A DNA stretch of 64,000 bases from Streptococcus peroris ATCC 700780 (GCF_000187585.1 NZ_GL732463.1:756904-820903); one strand, 5' to 3'. Positions 44,651-58,345 are shown, counted from the first letter of the stretch. Translations and numbers: made by a program. The notes: a model not told the origin generated them from the letters alone.

Positions 44651-44702
44651 AGATTCTGTTTCATCCTTTTCTGAAACTAGTATACCACAACTGAACATAA
44701 AT

Positions 44703-44732
44703 AAAAACTACTGCCAATAAGGCAATAGTTTT
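44703..44732 (-). terminator. Terminator after rexA
   Basis: AAAACTACTGCC (44704-44715) and GGCAATAGTTTT (44721-44732), one mismatch, with A/T tracts on each side. Confidence 0.75.
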
Positions 44733-44738
44733 AAAAGA

Positions 44739-47700
44739 TTAGGTAACTTCTACTACTTCTACAGCATCTTTACCAAGTAAAATCAGATATTTTTCAATCT
44801 TATCTATCTCATAAGAACGGGATAAGGCTTCTGCATATAGAGATAATTGGCCTCTATAACGTTCAATCAGTTGACTTGGATATTCATAATGATCTGTCTT
44901 GTAGTCAAAGAGAACAATTTTATCCTTATAAACTAGATAACCATCTAAAATTCCACGGACAACAAAGTCTTCCTGACTCTTAGAATCTCTTTTTAACATA
45001 GAGAAGGGGTGTTCTCGATAAAGTTTATCTTGATTTGCAAGAATCTCTTGACCAAGAGCTGTATCAAAGAAGGACAAGATTTTTTCTAGATTAACTTTAT
45101 CTTTAACAGCTGAAGTTGCCTGAACTTGCTCCAAGGCTTCTGTCAAGGTTTCCAAAGTAGGTTGCTTAGCGAGATTGATTCGTTGCATGAGTTCATGGGT
45201 GGCACTACCAATCTCGGCTCCAGTAACTTTTTCTGTTTTAGAGAAGTCTGGAAGATCAAACTGAATAATAGTTTCTTTTGGTTTAGATTGACCAGCTACT
45301 ACTACACCTTCCATATCCATGACTGGTTCATAGAACTTTTTAAGCTGACTCGGTGTCTGAACACTCGGAAGATTAATTGCTGCACGGTGAATTTGATTAT
45401 AGACTTCCACCTCTTTCAGCATTTGTAAAGCTTCCCTGATGGTATCAGATTGACGGTTATCTGCCTGAGAAAGGTCTTGGAGCTGACTTTTATTTTCCAA
45501 TTTTCCAATTGCTTCCTTGGTTAGTTCTTCTTCACCTTCAAAGCGTACACTAAAGTGCAAATCCTCTTTAGAAAAGGCTTGATAAATCGCCCAAATCCAA
45601 GCTTGGAAATTACTAGCATCTAGTCTAGTTTCTCGAGTCAAAAGCCCTTTTCCGTTTGTCGGATATTCTTTAGCCTCCGATTTCTCACGTGAACCTTTTC
45701 CGACTAGATATATTTTTTTCTCTGCACGTGTCATAGCCACATAGAGCAAACGCATGAGTTCAGAATAACTTGCTAATTGGAGCTCTTCTTCGTTTTGGGT
45801 ATATGTCAAGCTAGGAATGGAAAGCTTAATGGTAGATGGAACGTATTCCTCTTTGGCATTTGTAGCTACTCTAGCTACGTACTTAAGACCAAGGCCATTT
45901 TTACGACTTAGGATAACTTCAGACATGGAATCTTGCTTGTTAAATTGTTGATCAATATTGAGAATAAAGACATAAGGGAACTCAAGCCCCTTACTCTTAT
46001 GAATACTCATAAGCTCCACAGCATCCTTAGGTGGAGCTACAGTGACACTGGCAAGGTCGTGCTTGACTTCCAAGACTTGATCAATCATAGTTATGAAACG
46101 TGATAAGCCTTTAAAATTACTCTTTTCAAACTGGTCAGCTCGTAGTGCTAGGGCATAGAGGTTGGCCTGTCTTGCCTGACCATTTGGTAAAGCACCAACA
46201 TAATCATAGTAGAAACGTTCGCTATAGATTTTCCAAATAAGGTCATAAAGCGAATGCGTTTTTGAGAACAAACGCCAAGTCTGGACTGTTTCCATGAAAA
46301 AGTTTAGTTTCTTTTGTAATTCATCTGTGATTAAATTCTTTTGAAGACCAGTATTTTCTTGAGCATTGACTAGTTTTTCATAAAAGTTTTCTTGAGACTT
46401 ATCCTCGGATTTTTGGAGAGCTAGACGTGCTAATTCATCCTCATCAAAGCTAAACATTGGAGACTTCATTAAAGCAACTAAAGCGAAATCTTGAAGAGGA
46501 TTATGGATGACACGAAGAGTATCCAACATCACCTGCACTTCTAAAGATTGCAAATAACTTTTTTCTGCATCGTCGGTCTTAACCGGAATACCATACTCAG
46601 ATAGAGCAAGCAGAACTTGATTATTTCGACTTCTAGCAGCAGTCAAGAGAGCAATGTCCTTGAAAGGTACACCCTTATCATTATGAAGGTGTAAAATCTC
46701 CTTAATGACCATTCGCATTTCACCAGTCAGTTTGTTGGTTGCAAGTTCCTCCTCATCAGAGTCTCCGTCATCATCCTTATCATATAAGAGAACTTCTGCC
46801 TTGTTTTCAGGATTTGCTTGAAGATCAGTGTTTCCAAAAATAAGTTGATGCATACCGTCATAAGATATCTCTCCAACTTCCTCATCCATGAGATGCTTAA
46901 AGACGTCATTGGTAGCATTTAGTACTTCTGAACTACTACGGAAATTTTCCTTGAGCAGTATTAACTGACCTTCTTCACTATTTTTAGCAAATCTATGAAA
47001 TTTTTCATTGAAAATTTGTGGATCTGCCTGTCTAAAACGATAAATAGACTGCTTAATATCTCCCACCATAAAACGGTTATTGCCGTTCGAGAGGAGTTCC
47101 AACATTCTTTCCTGGATATGGTTGGTATCTTGGTACTCATCGACCATGACTTCGTGGAAACGTTCCTGATACTCTTGACGTACCTGAGGGAAGTTTTCCA
47201 GAATCTCAATAGTATAGTGGCTAATATCCGCAAATTCAAAGGTATTCTCTTCGCGTTTACGCTTTCGATATGCATCAACAAAATCACTCATGAAAACTTG
47301 AAAAGTCTTTGCTAAGTCCCAAGACTCTTGATGATATTTTTCCTGGAATTTCAATAAAGTAATTTGGTCATTTAGTGCAATTAGCTTTTCAAACTTGTCT
47401 TTTCTCTCTTGGTTGTAGGCTTCTTTCAGTTCTAGGAGTTCAGCCTTGCGACTAGCATTTGTGAGAGCACGGCCACCCTTATCTTTAGAAATACTCACAA
47501 CTCGCTCTAGAACTTCTTGGTATTGTTCAAAAGTAGATTCGTGAGTTAAAGAGATGATTTCATCAAGTACTTGTTGAACAGACTCTAAATAAGCTGCTTT
47601 ACCAAATTCCTTGGCATCATTATCCAAATGATGACGGAAAAAATCTTCTATGTCCCAGAGATTTTCCTTTATAGCCTCTGCAAGTTTTTCTTTAGCAATT

Positions 47701-48386
47701 GGAAAATTAGCCTTTTCGAAGCCTTTTAAGAACGATGCTTCTAGCCAAGACTGAGGATTACTTGTAGATTGTAAGAAATCATAAATCATATAGACCTGTT
47801 TACGCAGTCCACGCGCGTCTTTGCTTCTACCTGCAAAGTTCTTAACCAATCGACTAAAATTATCTTTATCCTGGCCTTGGTAATGACTTTCAAAAACTTG
47901 TCGAAAAACTTCATTTTTTAAGAGGAGTTGCTCACTTTCATTCTCAAGAATCCGAAAGTTTGGAGATAGATTAAGGAGATAGCCATGCTTGGTCAGGAAT
48001 TTTTGCGTAAAGGAGTCCATAGTTCCTATCGCAGCATTGGGTAAATCAGCTAGTTGTCTGCCGAGGTGTTTTTTTAGTTCCAGATCTTGAGTTTCTTGGA
48101 TTTGTTGACTGATTTTCTTTTCCAAGCGTTCTTTTAACTCGGTTGCTGCCTTAACAGTAAAGGTTGAGATAAAGAGTTGTCGAATTTCTACACCACGCGC
48201 TAACTGGTCAAGAATGCGTTCAGCCATAACAAAGGTCTTCCCTGAACCAGCTGAAGCTGAAACTAGGATATTTTGTCCAGAGCTATAGATTGCTTGAATT
48301 TGTTCAGTGGTTCTCTTAGTTTTCTTATTAGACTGAGCTTCTGCTATTTGCAAGGCTGCAATCTCTTCTTGGGTTAAAAATTTCAT
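44739..48386 (-). CDS. rexA: ATP-dependent helicase/nuclease subunit A (AddA/RexA)
   Basis: 1215 residues. Superfamily 1 helicase: Walker [17 protein letters not shown] (about 43-58), motif [17 protein letters not shown], motif [15 protein letters not shown]. The C-terminal RecB-type nuclease has [20 protein letters not shown], with Asp, Asp and Lys of the active site. With RexB it resects double-strand ends and starts RecA repair (RecBCD equivalent). It overlaps rexB by 4 bases. Confidence 0.96.
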   Translation of the reverse strand: MKFLTQEEIAALQIAEAQSNKKTKRTTEQIQAIYSSGQNILVSASAGSGKTFVMAERILDQLARGVEIRQLFISTFTVKAATELKERLEKKISQQIQETQDLELKKHLGRQLADLPNAAIGTMDSFTQKFLTKHGYLLNLSPNFRILENESEQLLLKNEVFRQVFESHYQGQDKDNFSRLVKNFAGRSKDARGLRKQVYMIYDFLQSTSNPQSWLEASFLKGFEKANFPIAKEKLAEAIKENLWDIEDFFRHHLDNDAKEFGKAAYLESVQQVLDEIISLTHESTFEQYQEVLERVVSISKDKGGRALTNASRKAELLELKEAYNQERKDKFEKLIALNDQITLLKFQEKYHQESWDLAKTFQVFMSDFVDAYRKRKREENTFEFADISHYTIEILENFPQVRQEYQERFHEVMVDEYQDTNHIQERMLELLSNGNNRFMVGDIKQSIYRFRQADPQIFNEKFHRFAKNSEEGQLILLKENFRSSSEVLNATNDVFKHLMDEEVGEISYDGMHQLIFGNTDLQANPENKAEVLLYDKDDDGDSDEEELATNKLTGEMRMVIKEILHLHNDKGVPFKDIALLTAARSRNNQVLLALSEYGIPVKTDDAEKSYLQSLEVQVMLDTLRVIHNPLQDFALVALMKSPMFSFDEDELARLALQKSEDKSQENFYEKLVNAQENTGLQKNLITDELQKKLNFFMETVQTWRLFSKTHSLYDLIWKIYSERFYYDYVGALPNGQARQANLYALALRADQFEKSNFKGLSRFITMIDQVLEVKHDLASVTVAPPKDAVELMSIHKSKGLEFPYVFILNIDQQFNKQDSMSEVILSRKNGLGLKYVARVATNAKEEYVPSTIKLSIPSLTYTQNEEELQLASYSELMRLLYVAMTRAEKKIYLVGKGSREKSEAKEYPTNGKGLLTRETRLDASNFQAWIWAIYQAFSKEDLHFSVRFEGEEELTKEAIGKLENKSQLQDLSQADNRQSDTIREALQMLKEVEVYNQIHRAAINLPSVQTPSQLKKFYEPVMDMEGVVVAGQSKPKETIIQFDLPDFSKTEKVTGAEIGSATHELMQRINLAKQPTLETLTEALEQVQATSAVKDKVNLEKILSFFDTALGQEILANQDKLYREHPFSMLKRDSKSQEDFVVRGILDGYLVYKDKIVLFDYKTDHYEYPSQLIERYRGQLSLYAEALSRSYEIDKIEKYLILLGKDAVEVVEVT

Positions 48387-51300
48387 CGCTCCAACTCCTC
48401 TCTAATTTTATTCATCCACGCATGCTTAACTTTCTCGCCTCTTGGTTGTTTACCATCTTCCGACTCAATCTTTTCTAAGAAACGAGCTTGCCCTAAATGG
48501 TAATTGGCTTCAAATCCTGTAATGGCTTGATATTGTTGGACATAAGGAGCAATACTTCTGCCATCTTCTGTGTAAGGATTGATAGCAAATCTACCAGATA
48601 AAATCTTCTCTGCTGCTTTCTTATAAATAAGGGCGTTATAGTCCAGCAGTAACTGGAATTCCTGATCAGACAACTGATAGGTCTTGTTTTTATTATAGAA
48701 TTCACCAAGGTTTTTCATTTCTTTTTCAAGAAATAGGCCTTGGTATTTCATACTCTTAGAAGTTTCCGCTAAAGCCTTTGAAAGAGTTTTAAACTTTTGT
48801 AAGGACTGGACTGGCTCAGCCATCTCTAAATACATAGCACCGAAGAAGTCTGAATTTCCTTCTTTTTTAAGCGCTGCTAGGTAGGTCGGTAATTGCGAGT
48901 TCAGGCCGTTATAAAAGAGAGGGAAGTTAAACTGAGTCACAGAAGATTTGTAATCTACAACACCAATAGCTTCACTGCTCTTTAAGCGATCGATACGGTC
49001 CACTTTACCACGGACATAGACATTTCTGCCATTATCTAACTGAACAAAAGCTTGTTCCTTGCCACCAAATACTGCTTCTTCCTGAATAGTTTCAATTTCA
49101 GAATTGTGACGCAAAATGTGTCCTGTAGCGCGTGCAACATCCAAGAGGACTTCCTTGGTGAATTGAGCTTCTAAACTTTCTTGATAAATAGCTTGAAACT
49201 CTCGTTCCTGACTAGTTTCAGAAATGGCTTGTTCTAAACGTCGGTCAAAAGATGTATCAGCAGGAAGTTTCATAGCTCGTTCAAAGATGCGATGCAAGAA
49301 ATTCCCATGGCTTCGAGCATCAGGTCGCAAACGTAATTCTTCCTGCAATCCTAAGACATAACGAAGGAAATAACTATATTCGTTTCGATAAAACTCTGTC
49401 AATCCCGAAGTTGATAGATAAAAATCTTGATTTTTAGGATACAAGACTTCCAAAGTTTCAGTAGCTAAGGTCTTACTCTTTGGACTTGTTGGTAGTACTG
49501 GATTATCAAGACCTTGATCTTCTAATTTTCTCCCCATAACACGAGCTAGAACCTTAATAAAGGTCAAGTCCTGCTCACTTGTCTCCGACTCACCTTGCTG
49601 GTGATAAGCAACAAGACTAGACAAAAGACTGTGATAAGAACCAATATCATCCTTTGATAGGTTTTTTCGATTGATTCTCTTTTCAATCTTGGTAAAACCA
49701 AAATCCTGTAATTCTTTCAGATAAACTGACTCTTTGCTCTCATTTTCATTGAGTAAACTTGGCGCTGATAAGACTAATTGCTTCTTGGCAGAATTTACCA
49801 AAGAAAGCATGGTATAGCGATTCTTCTTAAGATTTTCATGACTAGCAATCAGTAATTGCGAACCATCTTGAGTCGTTTGGTTTAAGACCTCTCTTTCTTC
49901 GTCACTCAATAAACTTGTATTTTGAGCGATTTTTGGCAAGTGTTCTTGAGTCAAACCAATTGCATAGATGAGATCTGATGTTAAAGGTGCAATCAAATCA
50001 TAACTTTGCACCAGGACAGTATCCACTGTTGCTGGAATTGTACGGTAATTTGACAATGACATCCCTGAATGAAGGAGAGCTAAGAAATCATCTAAAGCAA
50101 CCTGAGTCCCCTCAAATACGGTCGCAAATTGTTCCATTACGTGGCAAAAGGCTTTCCAGACCTCTTCTTGTCTTTCTTGATCTGCCACTTCCATCGTTTC
50201 AGATAAGTTTTGCAGTTTCTTAGTCACAAAGGAATCCTTCAAAAAGTTATTCCATTTTGCAAGGATATTTTCAGCATTTTGTTTACGGCTGGATAATAAA
50301 GTTTCTAGAGGACTTAGTACACGAACACGAAGCTCATTTAATTTGACTAAGTCAAATTTTTCACGATGGTTTTTTGTAAATTCTTGTTTAAAACTAGAAA
50401 GACCATCAATGCCTAGATAGCGGAGATATTGTTCAAAACTATCGATTTCCTCTTGGCTAAGATCGGTATACAATCCAGTTCGTAGGAGATTAATCAAATC
50501 TTCTTGACGGAAATAGTACCGTTTGAGACGTCCGATGGATTCTACAAATTGAGTCAAAGGATGATGAGCCATGGACTCACTCTTACCTAGATAAAAAGGA
50601 ATTTGATATTGATTAAAGATGGTTTGCAAGGACAGTTTATAAGACTCTACGTCTCCAAGTAAGATACGAAAATTCTTATAGCTAAGTTCTGACTCTTGGT
50701 GCAATTTTTGGCGAATGCTGCGAGCAACTAGCTCCAGCTCTTCTTTATGTGTCAGACAAGACCAGATTTGCAAATCTTCTCTATCCTTAGCATCCACTTC
50801 TAAGCTAATTTCAGAATAATCATAAGCACTTTCCAGTAATTTTGAGGCTTTGGCAAAAGCATCAAGGTTTTTATGTTCTTGACATGCATCTCCTGCCTTG
50901 GTCTGATATTTAGAGGATAAATGACGCAAAAACTCAACACTGGCTTGATAGAGGTTCCCTTCACTAAAAGAGCTATTATAGGCTTTCTTAGTCGCATATA
51001 CGCCTATAATAATCTCAACACCCTTACGATGAAGCAAATCCACTAGATGTTCCTCTTCTGCAGAAAAACGGGTAAAACCATCAATGACTAGGGCAATCTT
51101 ACTAAAATCACTACTTACATTGTTTTTTTCGATAGCATCAATCAGATAGGATAATGGACTCCCCTGTGAAACTTGACCTTGATTTAAATACGCTGTTATC
51201 TTTTCAAAAATCAAGAGCAAATCAGAACGTTTATCAGCATCTGTCAAACTTTCCAAGTCCAAAAAACTCATCTTTGCAGTTGAAATTTCATGATAAATCT

Positions 51301-51658
51301 CAATCAGTTGCTGGATGAATTGCGAATCTTGTTTAATAGCCCCGTAAACACGTAAATCCTTAGGATTAATCTCGGACAGACACTTATAGAAAGCCATACC
51401 AAGTCCGATATCATCAAGATTTGACCTCTCAGGAATATCATTTAAAACAAGATAACGTGCCATTTGAGCGAAGCGTGTGACTGTAATCGCAAAAGAAGCC
51501 TGCTGGCTTAAACATTCCAGCACGGCACGTTCCTTTTCAAAAGAAAGTGAGTTAGGGGCTATGTAAAAGACTCGTTTACCTTGGGCAACCAGTCCCTGAG
51601 CCTCCTTGGTCAGGATTTCTGTCAAAGAAGTCCGAATATCGGTATAAAGTAGTTTCAT
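48383..51658 (-). CDS. rexB: ATP-dependent nuclease subunit B (RexB)
   Basis: 1091 residues. The C-terminal nuclease domain contains [19 protein letters not shown] (Asp-x-Lys active site); the N-terminal part resembles an inactive helicase. Streptococcal RexB lacks the four-Cys Fe-S cluster of Bacillus AddB: no Cys is seen in the flank of the nuclease ([17 protein letters not shown] at the usual first Cys position). Expected partner of RexA; the start has a short 4-base overlap with rexA. Confidence 0.95.
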   Translation of the reverse strand: MKLLYTDIRTSLTEILTKEAQGLVAQGKRVFYIAPNSLSFEKERAVLECLSQQASFAITVTRFAQMARYLVLNDIPERSNLDDIGLGMAFYKCLSEINPKDLRVYGAIKQDSQFIQQLIEIYHEISTAKMSFLDLESLTDADKRSDLLLIFEKITAYLNQGQVSQGSPLSYLIDAIEKNNVSSDFSKIALVIDGFTRFSAEEEHLVDLLHRKGVEIIIGVYATKKAYNSSFSEGNLYQASVEFLRHLSSKYQTKAGDACQEHKNLDAFAKASKLLESAYDYSEISLEVDAKDREDLQIWSCLTHKEELELVARSIRQKLHQESELSYKNFRILLGDVESYKLSLQTIFNQYQIPFYLGKSESMAHHPLTQFVESIGRLKRYYFRQEDLINLLRTGLYTDLSQEEIDSFEQYLRYLGIDGLSSFKQEFTKNHREKFDLVKLNELRVRVLSPLETLLSSRKQNAENILAKWNNFLKDSFVTKKLQNLSETMEVADQERQEEVWKAFCHVMEQFATVFEGTQVALDDFLALLHSGMSLSNYRTIPATVDTVLVQSYDLIAPLTSDLIYAIGLTQEHLPKIAQNTSLLSDEEREVLNQTTQDGSQLLIASHENLKKNRYTMLSLVNSAKKQLVLSAPSLLNENESKESVYLKELQDFGFTKIEKRINRKNLSKDDIGSYHSLLSSLVAYHQQGESETSEQDLTFIKVLARVMGRKLEDQGLDNPVLPTSPKSKTLATETLEVLYPKNQDFYLSTSGLTEFYRNEYSYFLRYVLGLQEELRLRPDARSHGNFLHRIFERAMKLPADTSFDRRLEQAISETSQEREFQAIYQESLEAQFTKEVLLDVARATGHILRHNSEIETIQEEAVFGGKEQAFVQLDNGRNVYVRGKVDRIDRLKSSEAIGVVDYKSSVTQFNFPLFYNGLNSQLPTYLAALKKEGNSDFFGAMYLEMAEPVQSLQKFKTLSKALAETSKSMKYQGLFLEKEMKNLGEFYNKNKTYQLSDQEFQLLLDYNALIYKKAAEKILSGRFAINPYTEDGRSIAPYVQQYQAITGFEANYHLGQARFLEKIESEDGKQPRGEKVKHAWMNKIREELER

Positions 51659-51736
51659 CGCTGCCTCGTTTGTTTTTTCATTCCCTTTTATTATACCATG
51701 ATTTAACAGAAGATTCTGTCTCTGATTCTCAAAATA

Positions 51737-51745
51737 TGCTATAAT
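51737..51745 (+). promoter_or_regulatory. Extended -10 promoter for the Cof-type phosphatase
   Basis: TG (51737-51738), one base, TATAAT (51740-51745), 30 bases before the ATG. Confidence 0.55.
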
Positions 51746-51774
51746 ATAGGCAAAACACGAGAAAAGGAAATACT

Positions 51775-52584
51775 ATGATTAAATTACTTGCCCTAGATAT
51801 GGATGGTACTCTTCTCAACGAAGTCAAAGAAATCCCTCTAGCTCATATTGATGCTATTCATAAAGCTATCGACAAAGGCGTCAAACTGGTTCTCTGTACT
51901 GGCCGCCCTCTCTTTGGAGTTCTTCCCTACTACAAGAAACTCAGTCTTGATTTGCAAAATGAATACGTCATCGTCAACAATGGTTGTTCTACTCATCAAA
52001 CAAGCGACTGGAGCCTTGTTGACTGGCGGGAACTTAGCAAATCCGATATCGAATACCTCAATGAACTTGCTGAAAAGAGTGAAGTCCAGTTGACTCTCTT
52101 TGATGAGGACCACTACTTCGTTCTTGGAGGCAAACCAAATCCTATCGTTCAATATGATGCCACACTTGTCTTTGCTGACCTGACTGAAATCTCACTTGAG
52201 GAGGCTACCAGTGGTAAATATCGTATGTTCCAGGGAATGTTTTTAGGGACAAAAGAACAGACAGATGACTTTGAACAACGATTTGCTGATGAACTTTGTC
52301 AGAGATTTAGCGGTGTTCGTTCTCAACCTGTTATCTATGAGGCAATGCCACTTGGCACGACCAAAGCTTCTGCTCTTTCTCGTTTGGCTGAGATTTTGGA
52401 TATCCAAACTTCTGAAATCATGGCCATGGGTGATGCCAATAACGACATTGAGATGTTAGAGTTTGCAGGGCTTGGGATTGCCATGGGAAATGCCAGCGAC
52501 CACGTAAAATCTCTCGCTGATGCCGTAACTGCTAGCAATGAAGAAGATGGTGTTGCACGCGCTATTGAGAAATATATTTTGTAA
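51775..52584 (+). CDS. Cof-type HAD-IIB sugar/nucleotide phosphatase
   Basis: 269 residues. Motif I LLALDMDGTLLNEVKEI, motif II CTGRP, motif III lysine, motif IV MGDANNDIEMLEFAGLGIAM. The C2-type cap (about 85-190) is typical of Cof/YidA phosphatases, which act on sugar phosphates or pyridoxal/flavin phosphates; the substrate is unknown. AAAAGGAAA precedes the ATG. Rightward single gene in a leftward region, divergent from rexB. Confidence 0.9.
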   Translation: MIKLLALDMDGTLLNEVKEIPLAHIDAIHKAIDKGVKLVLCTGRPLFGVLPYYKKLSLDLQNEYVIVNNGCSTHQTSDWSLVDWRELSKSDIEYLNELAEKSEVQLTLFDEDHYFVLGGKPNPIVQYDATLVFADLTEISLEEATSGKYRMFQGMFLGTKEQTDDFEQRFADELCQRFSGVRSQPVIYEAMPLGTTKASALSRLAEILDIQTSEIMAMGDANNDIEMLEFAGLGIAMGNASDHVKSLADAVTASNEEDGVARAIEKYIL

Positions 52585-52588
52585 ATAT

Positions 52589-52628
52589 AAAAAAGCAACT
52601 AACAGATAACTCTGCTAATTGCTTTTTA
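52589..52628. terminator. Bidirectional terminator between the Cof-type and SemiSWEET genes
   Basis: AAAAAGCAAcTAaCAGA pairs with TCTGcTAaTTGCTTTTT around a 4-base loop, two mismatches. It serves both converging genes. Confidence 0.75.
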
Positions 52629-52631
52629 TTT

Positions 52632-52892
52632 TTAGAATATAGAGGTCAATGCAGTTATAATTCCTAAAATTATCCCAGGGATATTTGCTGCAACAATAGG
52701 AATATCTCTCTTTTCCTTAAAGAAACCATAGTAACACCAGAGGCAACAGTTTAGAGCTGCAACTGCTGGTTGGATAAAATTCCCCTTATGACCTGCTAGA
52801 TTATCTAAAATTTGTGGAATATAAGAAACATACATCATAATGGACATAAAAGTTGCAATCCAACCCACAATTTTCATTTGTTTTTCAGACAT
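52632..52892 (-). CDS. SemiSWEET family sugar transporter
   Basis: 86 residues, exactly one triple-helix bundle. PQ motif at Pro26-Gln27 (YVSYIPQILDNL) and NCCLWCYYGFF in helix 2-3 with the sugar-pocket Asn and Trp. SemiSWEETs form dimers and pass mono- or disaccharides through the membrane. A TAAAGGAG site precedes the ATG. Not in an operon with sugar metabolism; substrate unknown. Confidence 0.9.
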   Translation of the reverse strand: MSEKQMKIVGWIATFMSIMMYVSYIPQILDNLAGHKGNFIQPAVAALNCCLWCYYGFFKEKRDIPIVAANIPGIILGIITALTSIF

Positions 52893-52938
52893 TTATTCTC
52901 CTTTATCTGTATAACAATATTTTGTCTTCATTTTTGCC

Positions 52939-55230
52939 TTAAGATTTTTTCTCAATCGGGGCAACACTGGCCAAAAGTTTTTTGAGACCGACTTCTGGGA
53001 AGTTGATTTTTAATTCCTGGGTAGCTCCACTACCTGATACTTCAAGGACAGTCCCTTGACCCCATTTTTTATGAAGGGCAATATCACCGATAGACCAGTT
53101 GGTTTCACTGGAAGACGATTTACTAGTAGATGCAAATTGTCCAAATGGTAAACCACTTGATTGGATAGATGTAGGCGCAGTATTCCGTTTTCGTTCTTGA
53201 AGAGCCTGTGCCAGACTCATTCCTTGCCCAAATGTAGTGTTTCCACTTGTGTAAGAAGCTTTAAAACTTGTATTAGCTGGACGAGCCAAACCTTGATAGG
53301 TCAACAAATCTGAACTAATCTCGTTGATAAAACGGGTCGGACGATTGTAACTTGTACGCCCGAAAAGCAAGCGAGAGTTGGCGTTGGTTAGATAGAGAAT
53401 TTTCTCGGCGCGCGTGATACCGACATAGGCTAGACGGCGTTCCTCTTCCAATTCATCCATGTCTTCTGCTGCACGACTAAGTGGAAAGACATTTTCTTCC
53501 ATCCCAATAATAAAGACAACTGGGAACTCAAGTCCTTTGGCAGCGTGTAAGGTCATCAAGGTTACTTCTGACGTCTCCTGACTACCAGAGTCAGTATCTG
53601 CAATCAAAGCAAGATCATTCAAGAAACGACTAAGTTTATCTAGTCCTGTTTCCCCTTCTTGGCTTTCAGGGTTGTCATCGAAGTTTTTGGTAACCGATAA
53701 GAATTCCTCGATATTTTCAACCCGTGCCTTACTCTCCAATGTTGCTTGTGCATTTAGAATATCAACGTAACCAGTCTTTTCAAGGACAGCCTCAACCAAC
53801 TCTGTAATTTTTAATTGGTCTAATTGCTCCCTCAAATCCAGAATCATATTGGCAAAGTCCCAAATAGACTGAGCCACTTTTCCTTTGATGCCGGATAACA
53901 TGATATTGGCAGAAGCATCCAGCATAGACATTTCTTGCATATTGGCAAAGTCACGAATCTTTTCAACAGTTCCAGGTCCAATACCACGCTTGGGTTCATT
54001 GATAATACGCTCAAGACTGATGTTGTCACTTAAATTTGCGATAAGATTAAGGTAAGCAATGATATCACGAATTTCCTTACGGCTGTAGAACTTGGTTCCA
54101 CCGACCATAGTATAAGGAATGTTAGACTTGAGCAGAGCCTCCTCAATAGTACGTGACTGGGCATTAGTACGGTAAAGAACTGCAAAGTCCTTGTGAAGGA
54201 AGTTATGAGCGCGACCAAGTTCATCAATGGTTTTAGCTACAAAGACGGCTTCATCCTGTTCATCATTGGCACGGTAATAGACAATTTGCTCCCCATCCGC
54301 ATTTTGAGTCCAGAGATTCTTAGGACGGCGATTTTTATTGTTTTTGATGACATCGTTGGCCGCTTGAAGAATAGTTTTGGTTGAACGGTAATTTTCTTCA
54401 AGCAATACAACCTTAGCATCTGGATAATCCTTTTCAAAATCAAGGATATTCTGCATATCAGCCCCACGCCAACCATAGATAGACTGGTCTGCATCCCCAA
54501 CTACACAGATATTTTTGAAACGAGAAGCTAACAGTTTGACCAGTTGATACTGAGCATGGTTGGTATCTTGATACTCATCAACATGAATGTACTGAAACTT
54601 CTGCTGGTAATAAGTCAAGACATCAGGATTTTGATCAAAAAGGCGCAAGGTCAACATAATCAAGTCATCAAAGTCAACAGATTCTGACTGACGAAGTTCT
54701 TTCTGATAGGCCGTATAACACTTAGCAACAATATTTGTATACAAGTCTCCTGATTGAGAAGCATAAGCCACATCATCAATCAGGTCATTCTTAGCATTGG
54801 AAATGGTTCCCAAAATGGTCCGTTCATTCCATTTTTTAGGATCCAAGTTTAACTGCTTGAGAATGCGTTTCATGAGGGTTCGCTGTTCTCCGGGATCTAC
54901 TATGGTAAAATTGCGGTTGTAGCCAATATGATCTGCATCGCGACGCAGGATACGAACACACATGGAGTGAAAGGTCGCAATCAGACAGTCCTGAGTAGCT
55001 GGATTGAGCCCATAGGCACGCTCCTTCATCTCACGCGCAGCCTTATTGGTAAAGGTAATGGCCAAGATATTCCAAGGATTAACCATTTTTTCATCAATCA
55101 AGTAGGCGATTCTGTGAGTTAAAACACGAGTCTTCCCAGAACCGGCTCCTGCCATGATTAACAAGGGCCCTTCTGTTGTTTGCACCGCCTCAGCCTGACG
55201 GTCATTCATTCCATTTAATAATGCGTTCAT
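52939..55230 (-). CDS. pcrA: ATP-dependent DNA helicase PcrA
   Basis: 763 residues. Superfamily 1A helicase with Walker [31 protein letters not shown] (motif II), QSIYGWRGAD (III), and RLAYVGITRAEKILYLTNAN (VI). The C-terminal basic tail (about 690-763) is the RNA polymerase-contacting Tudor-like part. It unwinds DNA in repair, plasmid replication and transcription-linked processes. It stands alone between terminators. Confidence 0.96.
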   Translation of the reverse strand: MNALLNGMNDRQAEAVQTTEGPLLIMAGAGSGKTRVLTHRIAYLIDEKMVNPWNILAITFTNKAAREMKERAYGLNPATQDCLIATFHSMCVRILRRDADHIGYNRNFTIVDPGEQRTLMKRILKQLNLDPKKWNERTILGTISNAKNDLIDDVAYASQSGDLYTNIVAKCYTAYQKELRQSESVDFDDLIMLTLRLFDQNPDVLTYYQQKFQYIHVDEYQDTNHAQYQLVKLLASRFKNICVVGDADQSIYGWRGADMQNILDFEKDYPDAKVVLLEENYRSTKTILQAANDVIKNNKNRRPKNLWTQNADGEQIVYYRANDEQDEAVFVAKTIDELGRAHNFLHKDFAVLYRTNAQSRTIEEALLKSNIPYTMVGGTKFYSRKEIRDIIAYLNLIANLSDNISLERIINEPKRGIGPGTVEKIRDFANMQEMSMLDASANIMLSGIKGKVAQSIWDFANMILDLREQLDQLKITELVEAVLEKTGYVDILNAQATLESKARVENIEEFLSVTKNFDDNPESQEGETGLDKLSRFLNDLALIADTDSGSQETSEVTLMTLHAAKGLEFPVVFIIGMEENVFPLSRAAEDMDELEEERRLAYVGITRAEKILYLTNANSRLLFGRTSYNRPTRFINEISSDLLTYQGLARPANTSFKASYTSGNTTFGQGMSLAQALQERKRNTAPTSIQSSGLPFGQFASTSKSSSSETNWSIGDIALHKKWGQGTVLEVSGSGATQELKINFPEVGLKKLLASVAPIEKKS

Positions 55231-55323
55231 CTTCTCTTCCTTACTCTTGAAGTCAATGTTTCTATTATATCAAAAAAGACGAAAAATAACTTTAACTGAG
55301 ACAAGCTCGTTTTTTACTAAAAA

Positions 55324-55345
55324 AAGAACACCAAGCAGTGTTCTT
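55324..55345 (-). terminator. Terminator after mtnN
   Basis: AAGAACAC (55324-55331) and GTGTTCTT (55338-55345), loop of 6; leftward the stem is followed by a run of T. Confidence 0.75.
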
Positions 55346-55351
55346 CTTATT

Positions 55352-56047
55352 TTAATCATGAATAGACTCTAGGAGAGTCAAAAGTGCTTTCGCTGAGCGA
55401 CGTCCAGCTTCTATGATAAATTCATCAAAGGAAATAGAAGCTTCGTGATTGGCGTTATCACTCATTGCACGAACAACCAAGAATGGTAGGTTTAAGGCGT
55501 GGGCTGCTTGAGCGATAGCTGCTCCCTCCATTTCTACAGCCAGAACTTGAGGAAAGTGACCTTTAATTTCTGCAATTTTACCCTCATCAGCGATAAAACT
55601 ATCACCTGTTACGATTAAGCCCAAATGCCAATTCTGATTTAACTTCGATAAACTTTCTTGAATCAATTTGACAAACTTTTTGTCCGATTCAAAGTAGAGC
55701 GGTTGTTGTGCCATTTGACCATATTCATAGCCAAAGGCGGTAACATCCACATCATGATAGGCGAGTTTTTCTGCAATAACCACATCACCTACTGAAATAC
55801 CTTCTGCAAGAGCACCAGCTGAACCGGTATTGATAACTGCATCCACTTGAAAATGGTCCGCTAGAACTGCCACGCTCATAGCTGACATGACTTTCCCAAT
55901 CCCGCTCTCTACTAGCACAAGCTCAACCGTACCAATTTTTCCAGTATGATAGCTATTATCTAGAACTTTTTCCTCCTTGGCTTCCTCCAAATGTTGAAGC
56001 AAGTAAACAAGTTCTTCCGGCATTGCTGCAATGATTCCAATTTTCAT
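55352..56047 (-). CDS. mtnN: 5'-methylthioadenosine/S-adenosylhomocysteine nucleosidase
   Basis: 231 residues. IGIIAAMPEELVYLLQHLEE with the catalytic Glu region, ESGIGKVMSA, and VEMEGAAIAQAAHALN plus RAMSDNA with the catalytic Asp. It splits adenine from MTA and SAH and starts the route to AI-2 through LuxS. Last of glmU-nudix-macP-mtnN (9 bases after macP). Confidence 0.95.
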   Translation of the reverse strand: MKIGIIAAMPEELVYLLQHLEEAKEEKVLDNSYHTGKIGTVELVLVESGIGKVMSAMSVAVLADHFQVDAVINTGSAGALAEGISVGDVVIAEKLAYHDVDVTAFGYEYGQMAQQPLYFESDKKFVKLIQESLSKLNQNWHLGLIVTGDSFIADEGKIAEIKGHFPQVLAVEMEGAAIAQAAHALNLPFLVVRAMSDNANHEASISFDEFIIEAGRRSAKALLTLLESIHD

Positions 56048-56056
56048 GATATCCCC

Positions 56057-56368
56057 TTAAATAAATCTCATAGCTAAAACTAGCAAAATCAAGAGAAAGA
56101 TAACTGTAAATAAAATCTTGTTCAATTTAGAGTTAAAAACATTTCTCTTGGTATTTTCAATACGACGACTCTTATGAATGCTTGGTTCAACATCAATAGC
56201 CAGCGTATCTTGACTAAAGCCATGATCTCGCACGCGCGAATAGCCAAAATCTTGAGAGGATGTCGGTAAAATTTTTGTCTCCTCATCATCTATCAAGGGA
56301 GGACCTGAAATTTTTTCTCCGCGATTTGCACGTTCAATAATTTCATCTGTTAATAAAGGCTTACCCAT
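56057..56368 (-). CDS. macP: MacP-like activator of PBP2a
   Basis: 103 residues from the ATG at 56368 with AAAGGAG upstream; the longer frame to 56440 overlaps the nudix gene. The cytoplasmic part begins [20 protein letters not shown] and includes the likely StkP phosphothreonine Thr31 ([12 protein letters not shown]; Thr32 in the pneumococcal protein by my recollection). One C-terminal helix (about 82-102) ends in MRFI. MacP turns on the class A synthase PBP2a at midcell. The glmU-nudix-macP-mtnN order matches pneumococcus as I recall it. Confidence 0.82.
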   Translation of the reverse strand: MGKPLLTDEIIERANRGEKISGPPLIDDEETKILPTSSQDFGYSRVRDHGFSQDTLAIDVEPSIHKSRRIENTKRNVFNSKLNKILFTVIFLLILLVLAMRFI

Positions 56369-56378
56369 AGATTCTCCT

Positions 56379-56924
56379 TTATCTTTTTTGTAATTGCCAA
56401 TACTGAATGGCCATAATAGTCTTGGCATCGCAAATATCACCAGACTGAATGAGAGATAAAGCCTCTTCCATTGTTACTTCAAGTAACTCCAAGGTTTCGT
56501 CTTCATCTTGAGGACGAGGATTTTCTACTTTCTCTAGATTACTAGCTACATAAAGTCTCAAACGTTCATTGCAAAAACCAATAGCTGAGTAAAAATCATA
56601 GAGCAGTCTCAATTTCCCAGTATAGGCTGTTTCTTCTTCCAATTCACGGAGGGCGGCAGCTTCTGGATCAGCATTTTCACCAATTTCTAGTTTTCCAGCT
56701 GGAATTTCGTAGGAAACTTTTTCAATTGCCTTACGATATTGTTTGACTAAGACAATCTTGTTTGTTGAAGTTACAGCTAACACGCAGACTGCACCATTGT
56801 GAAAAATCAAATCACGTTGAGCCCTTCCTTTACCTTCAGGAAGCTCAACTTGGTCTTGTACTAATTGAAAAATAGGACCTTTATAAATTTCTTTACGACT
56901 GATTGTCTTTTCTTCAAATTCCAT
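56379..56924 (-). CDS. ADP-ribose pyrophosphatase-type Nudix hydrolase
   Basis: 181 residues. The Nudix box is [20 protein letters not shown] followed by EETAY. Upstream [20 protein letters not shown] is the substrate-strand signature of NudF/ADPRase enzymes. Cleaves ADP-ribose or related nucleotide sugars to AMP and ribose phosphate. It follows glmU by 9 bases and lies 10 bases before macP. Confidence 0.9.
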   Translation of the reverse strand: MEFEEKTISRKEIYKGPIFQLVQDQVELPEGKGRAQRDLIFHNGAVCVLAVTSTNKIVLVKQYRKAIEKVSYEIPAGKLEIGENADPEAAALRELEEETAYTGKLRLLYDFYSAIGFCNERLRLYVASNLEKVENPRPQDEDETLELLEVTMEEALSLIQSGDICDAKTIMAIQYWQLQKR

Positions 56925-56933
56925 AAGAAACTC

Positions 56934-58343
<1,410 letters not shown>

Positions 58344-58345
58344 TC